A DNA stretch of 64,000 nt from Bacillus sp. N1-1. Lineage in GTDB: Bacteria; Bacillota; Bacilli; Bacillales; Guptibacillaceae. A program made the translations under genes and the position numbers. Shown in pieces: positions 16,919 through 25,352 of the stretch. Position 1 is the first letter of the stretch. Each line of letters opens with the position of its first letter. Location: assembly GCF_009818105.1 (NCBI RefSeq), contig NZ_CP046564.1, positions 1,426,001 through 1,490,000 of the forward strand, read 5' to 3'. Below the pieces are notes generated by a model, which made no database searches, was not told the DNA's origin, and saw only the letters and a program-made list of their open reading frames with translations.

Positions 16919-16953
16919 AAAAAGGATGAAGCCGAACTGGTTTCATCCTTTTT
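16919..16953. terminator. Bidirectional terminator between DHA2 pump and ger operon
   Basis: Perfect 12-bp arms AAAAAGGATGAA / TTCATCCTTTTT; the flanking A and T runs allow it to work for both converging units. Confidence 0.9.
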
Positions 16954-16974
16954 AATTTATTCTTTTTCAACACA

Positions 16975-18117
16975 TTAATTTATATCCTGTGTACCATAGC
17001 CAGTTAAAGTGAAATCGACATCAATCGTTACTGGCAATTGAGCAAAAATACGTTCCCAATCTTTATGATGCTTTTGCCAATAGGCGGGCTGTTTAATGCT
17101 TGTCCACGTACCAAATTCAAGGTAATCGAGCTTTTGTTCCTGGGCGATGGAGATGACGTGCTCCATCTCTTCTTTGACGACTTTTTCCCCCTGTTTTTTT
17201 AGCTCATCTTCCCAGCCTTTTTGAAAAACGTCTCGCTTGATTTCCCAGTCTTCTGCAAGTCTCAGAGAGCTTTTTACTTTTAACTGAATGGTAAGCTGTC
17301 CATCTTTTAACACGGGTTCGATGGACGTGCTTGCTTTCGTAATCTCAAGCACAGCTTGATCCGCCTCGGAATTTTTCTCTTTAATCGCTACTAATCCACC
17401 GCTCACTTGATTCGTAATCCATTTTAATCCAGCAATTTCTTCAGGAGTGAGCCAACCAACGATATGCTCGGATTTATTCGAAATAATACCAGCACCAAGC
17501 AGTCGAATACGTCCTTTATTGATACCAACTTCTGGGATAACGAAGCTTGCCCCTTCGGTAATTTTTTTTGAAACTTCTCCAAATTTAAGCGTATCTTGAA
17601 CATATAAACTTCGATCATGGTTTTGTGTGAGCTCTTTTATCTGAACGGCTGGAAACATTTCTTTTGTTGGTTCAACAGCAAGGATATCCGCAGAAGATTC
17701 CTTTGTGATAAAAATAGCCACTGTTCTTCTGAATTCATGATCTCGTAGGAAGAAGCTAATTAATTGCTTTAAAGGCTCTTCTTTTAAAAGCCTTTCCGTA
17801 AGAACCATGGATTTTAAGTGGGTATAGTTTGGCGGACGATCTGTCTCAAGGGAGTTTTCACGGATAATTTGAAAAAAGTTGCTGCCGTTTAATGTGATGT
17901 TCTGATAAGGAGTTCCTCCTGAGCTTCCAGTCTGTGTGCCTTCAATATTGTTTGGTACAACGTACTGGTTAGTCATGGAAAATACGTCGTCATTCGATTC
18001 GTTGTAATCTAGTCCTATTCCCATGATCATCCCTAGATCCTCGATTTCATTGCTATCCCAGCATGAAGTAAGGAAAAGAAGTTGTAGAGAAATGAAAATA
18101 AGTAAGCCCTTCTTCAT
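16975..18117 (-). CDS. Ger(x)C-family spore germination lipoprotein
   Basis: A 380-residue GerC-type subunit: lipoprotein signal with lipobox LTSC (Cys19) followed by WDSNEIEDLGMIMGIGLDY, the typical GerC N-terminus. The remainder matches the N-terminal and C-terminal Ger(x)C domains. GerC is anchored to the spore inner membrane and is required for a functional germinant receptor. It overlaps the GerB-type gene by four bases. The receptor's germinant specificity cannot be inferred. Confidence 0.93.
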   Translation of the reverse strand: MKKGLLIFISLQLLFLTSCWDSNEIEDLGMIMGIGLDYNESNDDVFSMTNQYVVPNNIEGTQTGSSGGTPYQNITLNGSNFFQIIRENSLETDRPPNYTHLKSMVLTERLLKEEPLKQLISFFLRDHEFRRTVAIFITKESSADILAVEPTKEMFPAVQIKELTQNHDRSLYVQDTLKFGEVSKKITEGASFVIPEVGINKGRIRLLGAGIISNKSEHIVGWLTPEEIAGLKWITNQVSGGLVAIKEKNSEADQAVLEITKASTSIEPVLKDGQLTIQLKVKSSLRLAEDWEIKRDVFQKGWEDELKKQGEKVVKEEMEHVISIAQEQKLDYLEFGTWTSIKQPAYWQKHHKDWERIFAQLPVTIDVDFTLTGYGTQDIN

Positions 18118-19202
18118 TTCATCGTCCCCTTTCTGAAGGAAAAGAGGAATAACAAAAGGGGAATTGCGATTAAAGCTGCATAAGATAAATAGTTTAAATA
18201 GGTTCCATATGAAAACAGCTCTGTAATGCCCGATGGTAGTAGTGAGAGCATTAGGATGAGCAAACCGATGATCGCGTTCATCAAAAGTGTTTTTTTACAG
18301 TTAACGGTTTTACAAACACCAAGCATCGCAGAATAATAATATGCGGTCAGGGTCGTGAAGATTGTGATAATCCATCCAAATAAAAAGAGAAGCTCAAATC
18401 TTTCAAAGAAAAACCCCTGGAATTCAATTGCTTTTGCCATTTCGATCGTTGGGAAAGTAATCACCTTTAGCTCTTCAATACTAAGAACACCAATATTTAG
18501 GATGAAGAACAGCACGTAAATAAAGCATACACTTCCGATGCTGATGCCTAGAATAAAGACGACTGGTTTCCAGCGGGTAAGGCGATGCTCTCCTGATAGA
18601 ACCATAAGAAGCTCATACCCTACGAACGAGAAAAAGGTGGAATTGACTCCTTTTAATAGGTCAATTACATCAATATACATAATTGGACGTAAATGAGTAG
18701 TCTCTATATTCTTGATGCTCAGTAAGGTTAAAAGAAAAAACATTAGTAAGATGATAGGAAAATACAGTTGCAAAAAAAGCAGGATGTTAGGAAGACCGGT
18801 TGACACGAGATACATACAGGAGAGTACAAGAACAAGTAAGACAACGAATTTGGGTGTTTTATCAAGTAAGTAGTAATTCACAATTTCAGCCATTGTACGA
18901 ATGATATAGGCAGAAATCGCAATCGTGTAGCAAACGAAAATCAGATTGAGCAGCTTTCCAATCCATTTTCCTACTAATTCTGGCGCGATATCAAAAACGG
19001 TTTTCAACGGGTATTTCTTCATTAACAGAAAGATCAAAAGCGCATTAATGAATGCAATAATCGCGCCGAGAATCACACTTATCCACATGTTTGGCTGTCC
19101 AACAATCGTAGCTGTTTCACGTGGTAACGTGACGATGCCAACACCAATGATGGTTGAAATAAAAAAGATAATGATGGGAAGAGAGTGCTGGTTGGTTTGC
19201 AA
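18114..19202 (-). CDS. GerB-family germination permease subunit
   Basis: A 362-residue, 10-TM protein of the APC superfamily, starting with the family-typical QHSLPIIIFFISTIIGVGIVTLPRE. GerB subunits carry the germinant binding pocket of the receptor. The start is TTG, immediately after the TAA of the GerA gene, with ACGGGGA as a weak binding site; tight coupling to GerA translation is likely. Part of a three-gene gerA-gerB-gerC operon. Confidence 0.93.
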   Translation of the reverse strand: MQTNQHSLPIIIFFISTIIGVGIVTLPRETATIVGQPNMWISVILGAIIAFINALLIFLLMKKYPLKTVFDIAPELVGKWIGKLLNLIFVCYTIAISAYIIRTMAEIVNYYLLDKTPKFVVLLVLVLSCMYLVSTGLPNILLFLQLYFPIILLMFFLLTLLSIKNIETTHLRPIMYIDVIDLLKGVNSTFFSFVGYELLMVLSGEHRLTRWKPVVFILGISIGSVCFIYVLFFILNIGVLSIEELKVITFPTIEMAKAIEFQGFFFERFELLFLFGWIITIFTTLTAYYYSAMLGVCKTVNCKKTLLMNAIIGLLILMLSLLPSGITELFSYGTYLNYLSYAALIAIPLLLFLFSFRKGTMK

Positions 19203-20630
19203 TTAAATCCCCGTCCTTTTTCCCACACGGTAATAGAGCCGTATAAAGGAGTCTTTCCATCGTTTGAAATGAATGGGCGCAAATGGCTCCATATAAGGGC
19301 TCGAAAAGCTTCTAAGTTTAATGAGATGGGTCGTGACTATAAAGATGGCGATTAGCATACCATAGACGCCAAGCATTGCTGCAGAAAATAAGATAAAAAA
19401 TCGAATCGTTCTGAGCGCGAGACTTAGCTGGTAATTCGGTATTGCAAAAGAACAGATGGCAGTAAATGAAATCACCATAACCATCATAGGACTGACAATT
19501 CCTGAACTTACGGCTGTTTCGCCGATTACAATGGCCCCGACGATGCTTACTGTTGAACCAATTGGTTTGGGGAGTCGCACCCCAGCCTCACGTAGAATTT
19601 CAATGGTAAGTTCCATAATAAAGGCCTCAATAACGGAAGGAAACGGAACGCCTTCCCTAGTCTTTGAGAGAGAAACCGCAAGACTTGTAGGAATAAGTCC
19701 ATGGTGAAACGAAATGAGTGAAATATAAGCTGCAGGCAAGAGAACAGAGATCAGTGCTGTGAAATAGCTCAACAGCCGAATGAGAGATGCTGGAATCCAT
19801 TTAAAGTAATAGTCGTCAGGCGTTTGAAGAAGCATGTTAAGCGTTGTTGGTGCAATTAATACCGTTGGTGAGCCATCTGTCATTAGAGCGACGCGCCCCT
19901 CAAGTAGCGCATTCGCTACTTTCGTTGGATGCTGAGTCGAGGCTAGTTCAGGGAAAACAGAGAGAGGATTGCGTTCAATCAGCTGCTCGAGCACTCCTGC
20001 ATCTGTAATATAATCTACCTCAATTTGATTGACTCGATCTCTTACTTCGTTAATTAATTTCTCACTCGCTTTTCCTTGTAAGTAAGTGATTGAAATCGAT
20101 GTTACCACATCTTTCCCAACAAAATATTGCTCAAACAAAAGATCGCTCGTTTTTAAGTGAGCACGCAATAATGCTTTATTATCCTGGAGGCATTCGATAA
20201 AACCATCTCGTGGCCCACTGATCGTTGGTTCATTCACCGGTTCATCCGGTGATCTCTTGACAGAATACGTCGTTTTTATAGAGTAAACGTGATCATCGGT
20301 CGTTTCCCGTGCGATAAGCACCGTACATCCATCCATCAGATGTCTTGAAATGGTGCTGTGATCTTCAATGTTATTAACAGCTGCCATTGGAATGAGATCT
20401 GGAATATCGGTTGGGCTAATCTTCGTGTCTTCACTTGAGATCGTTAGTAGCGGACTAAGGATGGTTTTTTGAATGACCATCCGATCGGAAATGTCATCGA
20501 GATACAAAAGTGTAAGCGTGAGACCGTCGAGTTGAATGGTTTTCTGTTTTAGGTCTTCACTGTTATGAAACTCCTGCTTAATTTGTTCTTCTAATAATGT
20601 AGAAGAACGTACGAATCGTCTTCTTTTCAT
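19203..20630 (-). CDS. GerA-family germinant receptor subunit
   Basis: A 475-residue GerA subunit: N-terminal hydrophilic region (~1-230) and a C-terminal membrane domain with about five helices. Family landmarks include EGRVALMTDGSPTVLIAPTT, EAFIMELTIEILREAGVRLP and GETAVSSGIVSP. GerA subunits form a pentameric channel opened by nutrients. The chosen start (MKRRRFVR) has a GGAG site; the ATG at 20663 has none. It is the first gene of the operon; a sigma-G promoter is expected upstream but I could not identify one with confidence. Confidence 0.93.
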   Translation of the reverse strand: MKRRRFVRSSTLLEEQIKQEFHNSEDLKQKTIQLDGLTLTLLYLDDISDRMVIQKTILSPLLTISSEDTKISPTDIPDLIPMAAVNNIEDHSTISRHLMDGCTVLIARETTDDHVYSIKTTYSVKRSPDEPVNEPTISGPRDGFIECLQDNKALLRAHLKTSDLLFEQYFVGKDVVTSISITYLQGKASEKLINEVRDRVNQIEVDYITDAGVLEQLIERNPLSVFPELASTQHPTKVANALLEGRVALMTDGSPTVLIAPTTLNMLLQTPDDYYFKWIPASLIRLLSYFTALISVLLPAAYISLISFHHGLIPTSLAVSLSKTREGVPFPSVIEAFIMELTIEILREAGVRLPKPIGSTVSIVGAIVIGETAVSSGIVSPMMVMVISFTAICSFAIPNYQLSLALRTIRFFILFSAAMLGVYGMLIAIFIVTTHLIKLRSFSSPYMEPFAPIHFKRWKDSFIRLYYRVGKRTGI

Positions 20631-20800
20631 ATCATCACTCCGAAAATGATCTCTCTTTATCATTTGCTGAAATCATAAAACTATCCAAATGCTGTCCTTT
20701 CTTTCAAAACCCTGTTAGGATATATGACCAATTTGTTATTTTCAATTTTTAAACATGGTACGATTTTGCATATTATACAGTCCAGAAAGAAGGGGATTCC

Positions 20801-22051
20801 GTGAAACGCCTTGTTGTAATTGGAAACGGACTTGCTGGCAATCAGTTTCTTGAACGCTTGCTTTTGATGAAGTCTTCACGTTTTGAAATAACAATTATTG
20901 GAAAAGAATCTGCTTATAAGCGATATTTACTTTCGCTGATTCTTCAACAAGATGTTGGTGTTGAAAAAGCAGAATTAGAAGATGAAGATTGGTACAAACA
21001 GCGAGGAATTCGACTCATTGAGAATGAAACAGCGGTTATGATTGATCCACTAGGTCGTCATGTGAAAACAGATAGGGGACGGAAAATTGCATATGACACG
21101 CTTATTCTTGCGACAGGTGCTAATCCGCACGTTCTTTCAGTGAAAGGAGCAGGAAAGAACGGTGTTATGACGTTTCGTTCTATGGACGATTGCAAAGCCT
21201 TAATGGATGCATCGAAACGTTATCGAAAAGCAGCTGTGGTTGGTGCTGGTGTTCTAGGTTTAGAAACAGCGATGGGCCTTGTTAAACAAGGGATGGATAC
21301 GACGGTTGTTCATCATCAACCAAATGTGATGAATCGACAGCTTGACCGACTTGCATCTGAAATGCTACAAGAAGATTTAGAAAAATTAGGCGTAAAATTT
21401 GCTTTATGTAAACGGACAAAAGAAATTAACAGTGAATCTTGTGCACAATCGCTCACTTTTTCTGATGGAAGTTCGCTTGAAGCAGATCTCGTTCTTATGG
21501 CTGTTGGAGTAAAGTCGAATGTGGAGTTAGCGAAAAAGAGTGGGTTGGAGGTTCATCGAGGCATCCTTGTAGATGACTATTTGCAAACAAGTGATCCATC
21601 TATTTATGCGATAGGTGAATGTGCAGAGCATCGGGGCGTTACGTACGGTGTTATTGATCCGATTCTTGATCAAGCGGAACATTTAGCAGGTACGATTGCA
21701 GGGTGTCCGAAACAATACCATGGTTCCATACCTTCAACAACCTTAAATATTTCAGGTATCAGCTTGTTCTCGGCAGGTCAGGTGCTTGAAACGGAGGATA
21801 CGAGAACGTACCAATGGATTGATCCGATTCGTCACATCTACAAAAAGATTGTTACCTTACATGGTCATGTAATCGGGGCGATTCTTTACGGAGATACTTC
21901 AGAAGCTGTCATTTTAGCGAAACTCGTCAGTCGTTTAGCGCCGGTTTCTGAAATTCCTTCTAATCAACTTTTTCCTGAAGAAAGGAAAAGAAAAACCAAT
22001 TTAACGCTTGTTCCGAGAAGTGATCAAGTCAGTAGAACAGTGCAAAGCTAG
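20801..22051 (+). CDS. NAD(P)/FAD-dependent oxidoreductase (NirB/NasB N-terminal type)
   Basis: A 416-residue flavoprotein with two Rossmann motifs: VVIGNGLAGNQFLE at the N-terminus for FAD and AVVGAGVLGLETAMGL at ~145 for NAD(P)H, plus the FAD-contact ATG (ILATGANP) and IYAIGECAEH. It corresponds to the flavin domain of assimilatory nitrite/nitrate reductase electron-transfer subunits. The siroheme and [2Fe-2S] domains of full NirB/NasB are missing, so it is a stand-alone reductase. Start is GTG after AAGGGG. A NirD-like gene follows 36 bases downstream, and a HemD-like gene next, suggesting a nitrite/siroheme-related electron-transfer unit. Confidence 0.8.
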   Translation: MKRLVVIGNGLAGNQFLERLLLMKSSRFEITIIGKESAYKRYLLSLILQQDVGVEKAELEDEDWYKQRGIRLIENETAVMIDPLGRHVKTDRGRKIAYDTLILATGANPHVLSVKGAGKNGVMTFRSMDDCKALMDASKRYRKAAVVGAGVLGLETAMGLVKQGMDTTVVHHQPNVMNRQLDRLASEMLQEDLEKLGVKFALCKRTKEINSESCAQSLTFSDGSSLEADLVLMAVGVKSNVELAKKSGLEVHRGILVDDYLQTSDPSIYAIGECAEHRGVTYGVIDPILDQAEHLAGTIAGCPKQYHGSIPSTTLNISGISLFSAGQVLETEDTRTYQWIDPIRHIYKKIVTLHGHVIGAILYGDTSEAVILAKLVSRLAPVSEIPSNQLFPEERKRKTNLTLVPRSDQVSRTVQS

Positions 22052-22087
22052 TGAAGGTGAATAGTAGGTTTTAGGAGGATCGATACG

Positions 22088-22405
22088 ATGCCGGTTCAAG
22101 CTGTCAAAATCAATGTTGGAAGAACACGTGATCACGTTCCTGGTTTTGGTCGTGCAATTGATTTACTCCAGCTATCAATTGCGATTTTTTGTCTGCCAGA
22201 TGGCACGTTTCGAGCGCTTCATAACCGTTGTCCTAAGGGTGGGGACATTGTCAATGGAGAAATGTCTGGGCGATTTATCACGTGCCTCGACCATCAGTGT
22301 TGTATTGATCTCTTTACAGGGAGTCTTCAATCAACTCTTAACAGCAAGGTCGAAACGTTTCCGGTTGAAGTTGAGGATGGGTTTATTTATGTCACGCTAG
22401 AATAA
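22088..22405 (+). CDS. NirD-like Rieske-fold protein with altered cluster site
   Basis: A 105-residue protein with the Rieske fold of NirD small subunits. Expected cluster ligands are C-x-H and C-x2-H. The second pair is present (CLDH), but the first reads CPKGG, with Lys in place of His. The fold-typical FDL-xTG strand appears as IDLFTG. Loss of one His suggests it does not carry a normal [2Fe-2S] Rieske cluster, as is true of some NirD proteins. An AGGAG site precedes the ATG. It is probably cotranscribed with the FAD oxidoreductase. Confidence 0.75.
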   Translation: MPVQAVKINVGRTRDHVPGFGRAIDLLQLSIAIFCLPDGTFRALHNRCPKGGDIVNGEMSGRFITCLDHQCCIDLFTGSLQSTLNSKVETFPVEVEDGFIYVTLE

Positions 22406-22421
22406 AGTTTAGTTGAACAAA

Positions 22422-22452
22422 TCGACACGGTGCTGTACCCTCTATTTAAGAT
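22422..22452 (+). promoter_or_regulatory. MerR-type promoter in front of the HemD-like gene
   Basis: TCGACA (22422-22427) and TAAGAT (22447-22452) are 19 bp apart, and the spacer contains the dyad GGTgctgtACC. The element aligns with the merR promoter at 13452: both share GGTG-N-TG-N-ACCCT and TTTAAGATGA. This points to the same or a related MerR regulator. Confidence 0.6.
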
Positions 22453-22476
22453 GAGGCTTAAGGAGATGGTAGAGGG

Positions 22477-23268
22477 ATGGGACTTATGGATAAAAGGATT
22501 GCAGTAACGGGTGGGCGAAAGGGAGAAGAAATCCGCACCCTTATCGAAAAACAGGGTGGAAAAGCGTTCATTCGCCCAGCGCAGGGAACCGTCTTTACAA
22601 ATGAAGCGCATGTTGTTCAATCAATACAAGAAATCATTGAAAACCCTCCGCAATTATTGATCTTTACGACAGGTATGGGCGAAAAGAGAATGGCTGAGCT
22701 TGCGGAAGCAAACGGTCTAGGGAAACCTTATGAACAGCTACTTCGAACAGTTCCGATTGCCGTTCGAGGTACGAAAACCCTTCAGCATTTTAAGCAAAAA
22801 GGTATTACACCAGGAACAGTAGCGGATCGTGGGACGATGAATCAACTCGAGCATTCGCTCGCGATCGAGAATCAGTCCATTGCTCTCCAAATGCATGGGG
22901 AGAATGTACCAACGTTTATTAAAACGCTTGAGCAAGCAAACAATAACGTTCGAACGATTTATCCGTACGAGCACACGCCTCCAGAAGAAGCGGTGGTCGA
23001 ACAATTGGTTGGGGAGATGGAAAGTGGGTTGCTTGATGCGGTGGCATTTACGAGTGCCATCCAGGTACGGTACTTTTTTGACTATGTTGAAAATAAGAAA
23101 AAGAAAAGCGCTATCTTGTCTCTTTTAAATGATGAGATTCTTCCTGTAGCAGTTGGGGAAGTAACGGAAGAACACCTGAGAGAGCGCGGAGTTGAGCGAG
23201 TCTTAACACCAACCACACCACGTATGGGCGCGATGGTGATGGCAATGTCAAAGTATTATCAGGAATAA
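22477..23268 (+). CDS. Uroporphyrinogen-III synthase-like protein (HemD family)
   Basis: A 263-residue protein of the two-domain HemD fold: RIAVTGGRKGEEIRTLIEKQGG at the start, then IFTTGMGEKRMAEL, VAVRGTKT-like IAVRGTKTLQHF, and VAFTSAIQVRYFFDY in the second domain. HemD cyclises hydroxymethylbilane to uroporphyrinogen III, the precursor of siroheme. It is more divergent than a housekeeping HemD and sits next to nitrite-reductase-like genes, resembling the extra HemD-like proteins of nas regions. It has its own MerR-type promoter. An AAGGAG site lies before the tandem ATG codons (22477, 22486). Confidence 0.8.
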   Translation: MGLMDKRIAVTGGRKGEEIRTLIEKQGGKAFIRPAQGTVFTNEAHVVQSIQEIIENPPQLLIFTTGMGEKRMAELAEANGLGKPYEQLLRTVPIAVRGTKTLQHFKQKGITPGTVADRGTMNQLEHSLAIENQSIALQMHGENVPTFIKTLEQANNNVRTIYPYEHTPPEEAVVEQLVGEMESGLLDAVAFTSAIQVRYFFDYVENKKKKSAILSLLNDEILPVAVGEVTEEHLRERGVERVLTPTTPRMGAMVMAMSKYYQE

Positions 23269-23277
23269 TAAATAAAA

Positions 23278-23316
23278 CAAAAAGCCGTCTTCCATTTTAA
23301 GGATGACGGCTTTTTG
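23278..23316. terminator. Bidirectional terminator after HemD-like gene
   Basis: Sixteen-base arms CAAAAAGCCGTCTTCC / GGATGACGGCTTTTTG (one mismatch) with A and T runs on both sides, between converging genes. Confidence 0.92.
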
Positions 23317-23323
23317 TATGGAT

Positions 23324-23635
23324 TTAATTTGTTTGATCGGCGAGCTTCACGAGGACGTGAGCCATATGCTGACGCTCTTCCTCGTTTGCTGCATTCCATA
23401 GCTCATTTAAAACTTTTTCTTCCCGGTTACGTGGCTCTTCATGCTTCGCTAGATAGTCTGCAACGCGCTTAGCGCCTTTTGATAATCCTTCTTCACCAAG
23501 ACCGAGCTTTTCGCCTTTATGAACCTGATCACCGAGGTAGTCTTTGAAGGTTTTGAAGTTCTGCATAATATCATCTTTCTTATCCTCACTCATATGTGCT
23601 GCTGCTTGTTTTGGATCTTTCTCTGCCATTTTCAT
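23324..23635 (-). CDS. DUF3243 protein (YmfJ-like)
   Basis: A 103-residue acidic helical protein. The core (FKDYLGDQVHKGEKLGL ... VADYLAKHEEPRNREEKVLNELW ... HMAHVLVKL) is that of DUF3243, as in YmfJ of Bacillus subtilis. Function is unknown. The ATG at 23635 follows AAGGAGATGA. Confidence 0.85.
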   Translation of the reverse strand: MKMAEKDPKQAAAHMSEDKKDDIMQNFKTFKDYLGDQVHKGEKLGLGEEGLSKGAKRVADYLAKHEEPRNREEKVLNELWNAANEEERQHMAHVLVKLADQTN

Positions 23636-23676
23636 TCATCTCCTTTAGTTATGTTCATTCGCTTGCTTTTTCGAAA

Positions 23677-23871
23677 TTATGCTTTTTTCCAATAAGCCGA
23701 TTCTTTGCTGGATCGAAGGGGAGGAAAGGTTTCTCCGCTTTGAAGGCTAATGTGCTTCTCATCTTCTGTAGGATTACTGGACTTGTTTCCGTTCGTTAAA
23801 CCATCAAACTCATACTTTCCATTCTCCGGTGCCTTTTCACCTGTTTTATAACGATCTGCCATTTCACTCAT
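23677..23871 (-). CDS. YjzC-like small protein
   Basis: A 64-residue hydrophilic protein with the YjzC pattern: YKTGEKAPENGKYEFDGL near the start, then ISLQSGETFPPL and a C-terminal aromatic/basic tail (YWKKA). YjzC proteins are small conserved Bacillaceae proteins of unknown role. The ATG is preceded by AAGGAGATGAG. It shares orientation with the DUF3243 gene. Confidence 0.75.
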   Translation of the reverse strand: MSEMADRYKTGEKAPENGKYEFDGLTNGNKSSNPTEDEKHISLQSGETFPPLRSSKESAYWKKA

Positions 23872-23951
23872 CTCCTTTTTTGTTTAGTACATAGGGTATG
23901 TAACCGGAAATGGAAGGCATTAAACCCAATAAATGGTTTGTTAGCACATTG

Positions 23952-24293
23952 TTAAAGATTCAGGTAATCCCCTTCATTAATCTCATACCGTTCAATCGCT
24001 CCTTCGGGCAATTCGAGAGTTGCATTAGCGCCTTTGACGGGAGGGATAAACCTCCACGGCTTAATGTTATGAAGGACTTTAACGACCTCGTTTTGTTCAC
24101 TTAGAAAGACAACATCGATCGAAAAGAACATAAAACACATATGGATGGAGTTACACGGTGTGATCAAAAGGCCTTCCTTGTGAAGGGGACGTATTCGGAA
24201 CATTAGCCCTTTTAGTCGTTTTCCAAACGTATTAGCTTTGCTGATCGTAAGTGGGAGTGTTCGATATAGAATACTCTTGTTGGTTGTGATCAT
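23952..24293 (-). CDS. DUF192 family protein
   Basis: A 113-residue protein matching DUF192: KANTFGKRLKGLMFR, then TPCNSIHMCFMFFSIDVVFLSEQNEVVKV and the C-terminal TLELPEGAIERYEINEGD. These are small beta-rich proteins of unknown function, usually secreted or near membrane processes; here the N-terminus is not a clear signal peptide. An AGGAGAATT-type site precedes the start. Confidence 0.85.
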   Translation of the reverse strand: MITTNKSILYRTLPLTISKANTFGKRLKGLMFRIRPLHKEGLLITPCNSIHMCFMFFSIDVVFLSEQNEVVKVLHNIKPWRFIPPVKGANATLELPEGAIERYEINEGDYLNL

Positions 24294-24410
24294 GACAATT
24301 CTCCTAATGAATGACGTTTCTTATACTATAAATCAAGCGATTTTTAATCTCAATAGTGAATATATACCTAAATAATTTGTAAAAAAAAAGAAAAAAGATC
24401 AAAAAAGAAC

Positions 24411-24439
24411 TTTACAAATTCTCTATAACGAATTATTAT
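24411..24439 (+). promoter_or_regulatory. Candidate sigma-A promoter of the tad locus
   Basis: TTTACA (24411-24416) and TATTAT (24434-24439) with an exact 17-bp spacer. It would give a leader of about 170 bases before flp. A small hairpin TTGTTCT/AGAACAA (24450-24469) lies at the start of the leader. Confidence 0.55.
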
Positions 24440-24490
24440 GAAGTTAAGGTTGTTCTATAAAAAGAACAAAATAATTTAATTCGAACACTA

Positions 24491-24580
24491 TACTGAACAA
24501 AGCGTATTAGTTTGAAAGGAGCTGGCGCAAAGATCTCAGTACCATTAACAATCAGCTGATGAACCGGTAGTTATGATTTC
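24491..24580 (+). ncRNA. Candidate structured leader RNA (GEMM/c-di-GMP-I-like)
   Basis: The leader contains CAAAGC (24498-24503), a GAAA stretch (24514-24517) and GGCGCAAAG (24524-24532). They occur in the order of the conserved core of GEMM-type cyclic dinucleotide riboswitches, enclosed by a TACTGA/TCAGTA pairing (24491-24496 with 24536-24541) and followed by CCGGTAG (24564-24570). The GAAA hairpin stem is weak and the third stem does not fit the consensus well. A perfect palindrome ATCAGCTGAT (24551-24560) offers a protein-site alternative. No terminator follows, so control would act on translation. Confidence 0.35.
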
Positions 24581-24617
24581 TTTCATACATTGAAAAACAA
24601 TATCCTAAGGGGGAAAA

Positions 24618-24782
24618 ATGATGTTGAAAAAAATGGAGCAGTTTGTAAGAGAAGAAGAAGGACAAGGTATGGCGGAATATGGGTTGATTTTAGCGGGTGT
24701 AGCTGTTGTGGCAGCAGCGATATTTGTGACGCTTGGTGGAAAGATTAACTCTCTAATTCAATCTGTTATAGATAAATTATAA
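24618..24782 (+). CDS. flp: Flp-type pilin
   Basis: A 54-residue prepilin: basic/acidic leader with EEEGQGMAEYGLILAGVAVVAAA. The prepilin peptidase site is G/MAEYGL with the conserved Glu and Tyr of Flp pilins, followed by one hydrophobic helix. It is processed by the TadV peptidase encoded next and polymerised into the Flp pilus. The ATG at 24618 follows AAGGGGG; a second ATG follows directly. A hairpin separates it from the rest of the locus, consistent with higher pilin expression. Confidence 0.93.
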   Translation: MMLKKMEQFVREEEGQGMAEYGLILAGVAVVAAAIFVTLGGKINSLIQSVIDKL

Positions 24783-24800
24783 GAATAAAAAATAAAACCC

Positions 24801-24826
24801 TGGCCCCACTTACCCAAGTGGGGCCA
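24801..24826 (+). terminator. Hairpin between flp and the tad assembly genes
   Basis: Perfect 11-bp GC-rich arms TGGCCCCACTT / AAGTGGGGCCA with a four-base loop. The tail is AATTTAAAAA, not a T run, so it may be a leaky terminator or an mRNA stabilising structure. Confidence 0.7.
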
Positions 24827-24851
24827 AATTTAAAAACAAAGAGGGACTGCG

Positions 24852-25352
24852 ATGGTATACAGTATCCTAGGTATCGTTTTACTTATTTCATTTATAACGG
24901 ACGTGCGCAATCGACGCATTTTAAATATTGTTACGTTTCCTGCGATGGGTGTTGGCTTAGTTTATTACACGATGACACTCGGTTTGAAAGGTTTTCTATT
25001 TAGCGGGGCTGGACTTCTTGTTGGGTTCACGCTTCTTCTCATTCCTTATCTATTAGGGGGAATGGGGGCTGGTGATGTGAAATTACTTGCGGCGATTGGG
25101 GCTTTAACTGGCACTTCTTTCGTTCTTCATTCATTTTTTTATACGGCTCTTATCGGAGGCATTATCGGTCTTTTTCTTATTTTAAAAAGAATGTCATTAT
25201 GGAAGTATGTGACATCACCAACTTATGCGGTGTATGCCCTTATGAATATGAAGGGGCTTACGATTAACAAAGAAAGCAAGCTCACTTATCCGTACGGTGT
25301 GGCGATTACGTTTGGAACGCTCTGCGCTGCTTTTTTAGGAGGGGTGGTATGA
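24852..25352 (+). CDS. tadV: Prepilin peptidase TadV/CpaA (A24 family)
   Basis: A 166-residue polytopic aspartic protease. The two catalytic Asp residues are visible in FITDVRNRRI and in the GxGD motif GAGDVKLLAAIG. It lacks the methyltransferase domain of classical PilD, as usual for tad systems. It cleaves and releases Flp and the TadE/TadG pseudopilins. The stop overlaps the TadE-like gene by four bases. Confidence 0.92.
   Translation: MVYSILGIVLLISFITDVRNRRILNIVTFPAMGVGLVYYTMTLGLKGFLFSGAGLLVGFTLLLIPYLLGGMGAGDVKLLAAIGALTGTSFVLHSFFYTALIGGIIGLFLILKRMSLWKYVTSPTYAVYALMNMKGLTINKESKLTYPYGVAITFGTLCAAFLGGVV

Noticed and set aside
20664..20800. Sigma-G promoter for the ger operon
   Set aside because: Several partial matches exist in this AT-rich stretch, but none has both boxes at the right spacing, so I do not call it.
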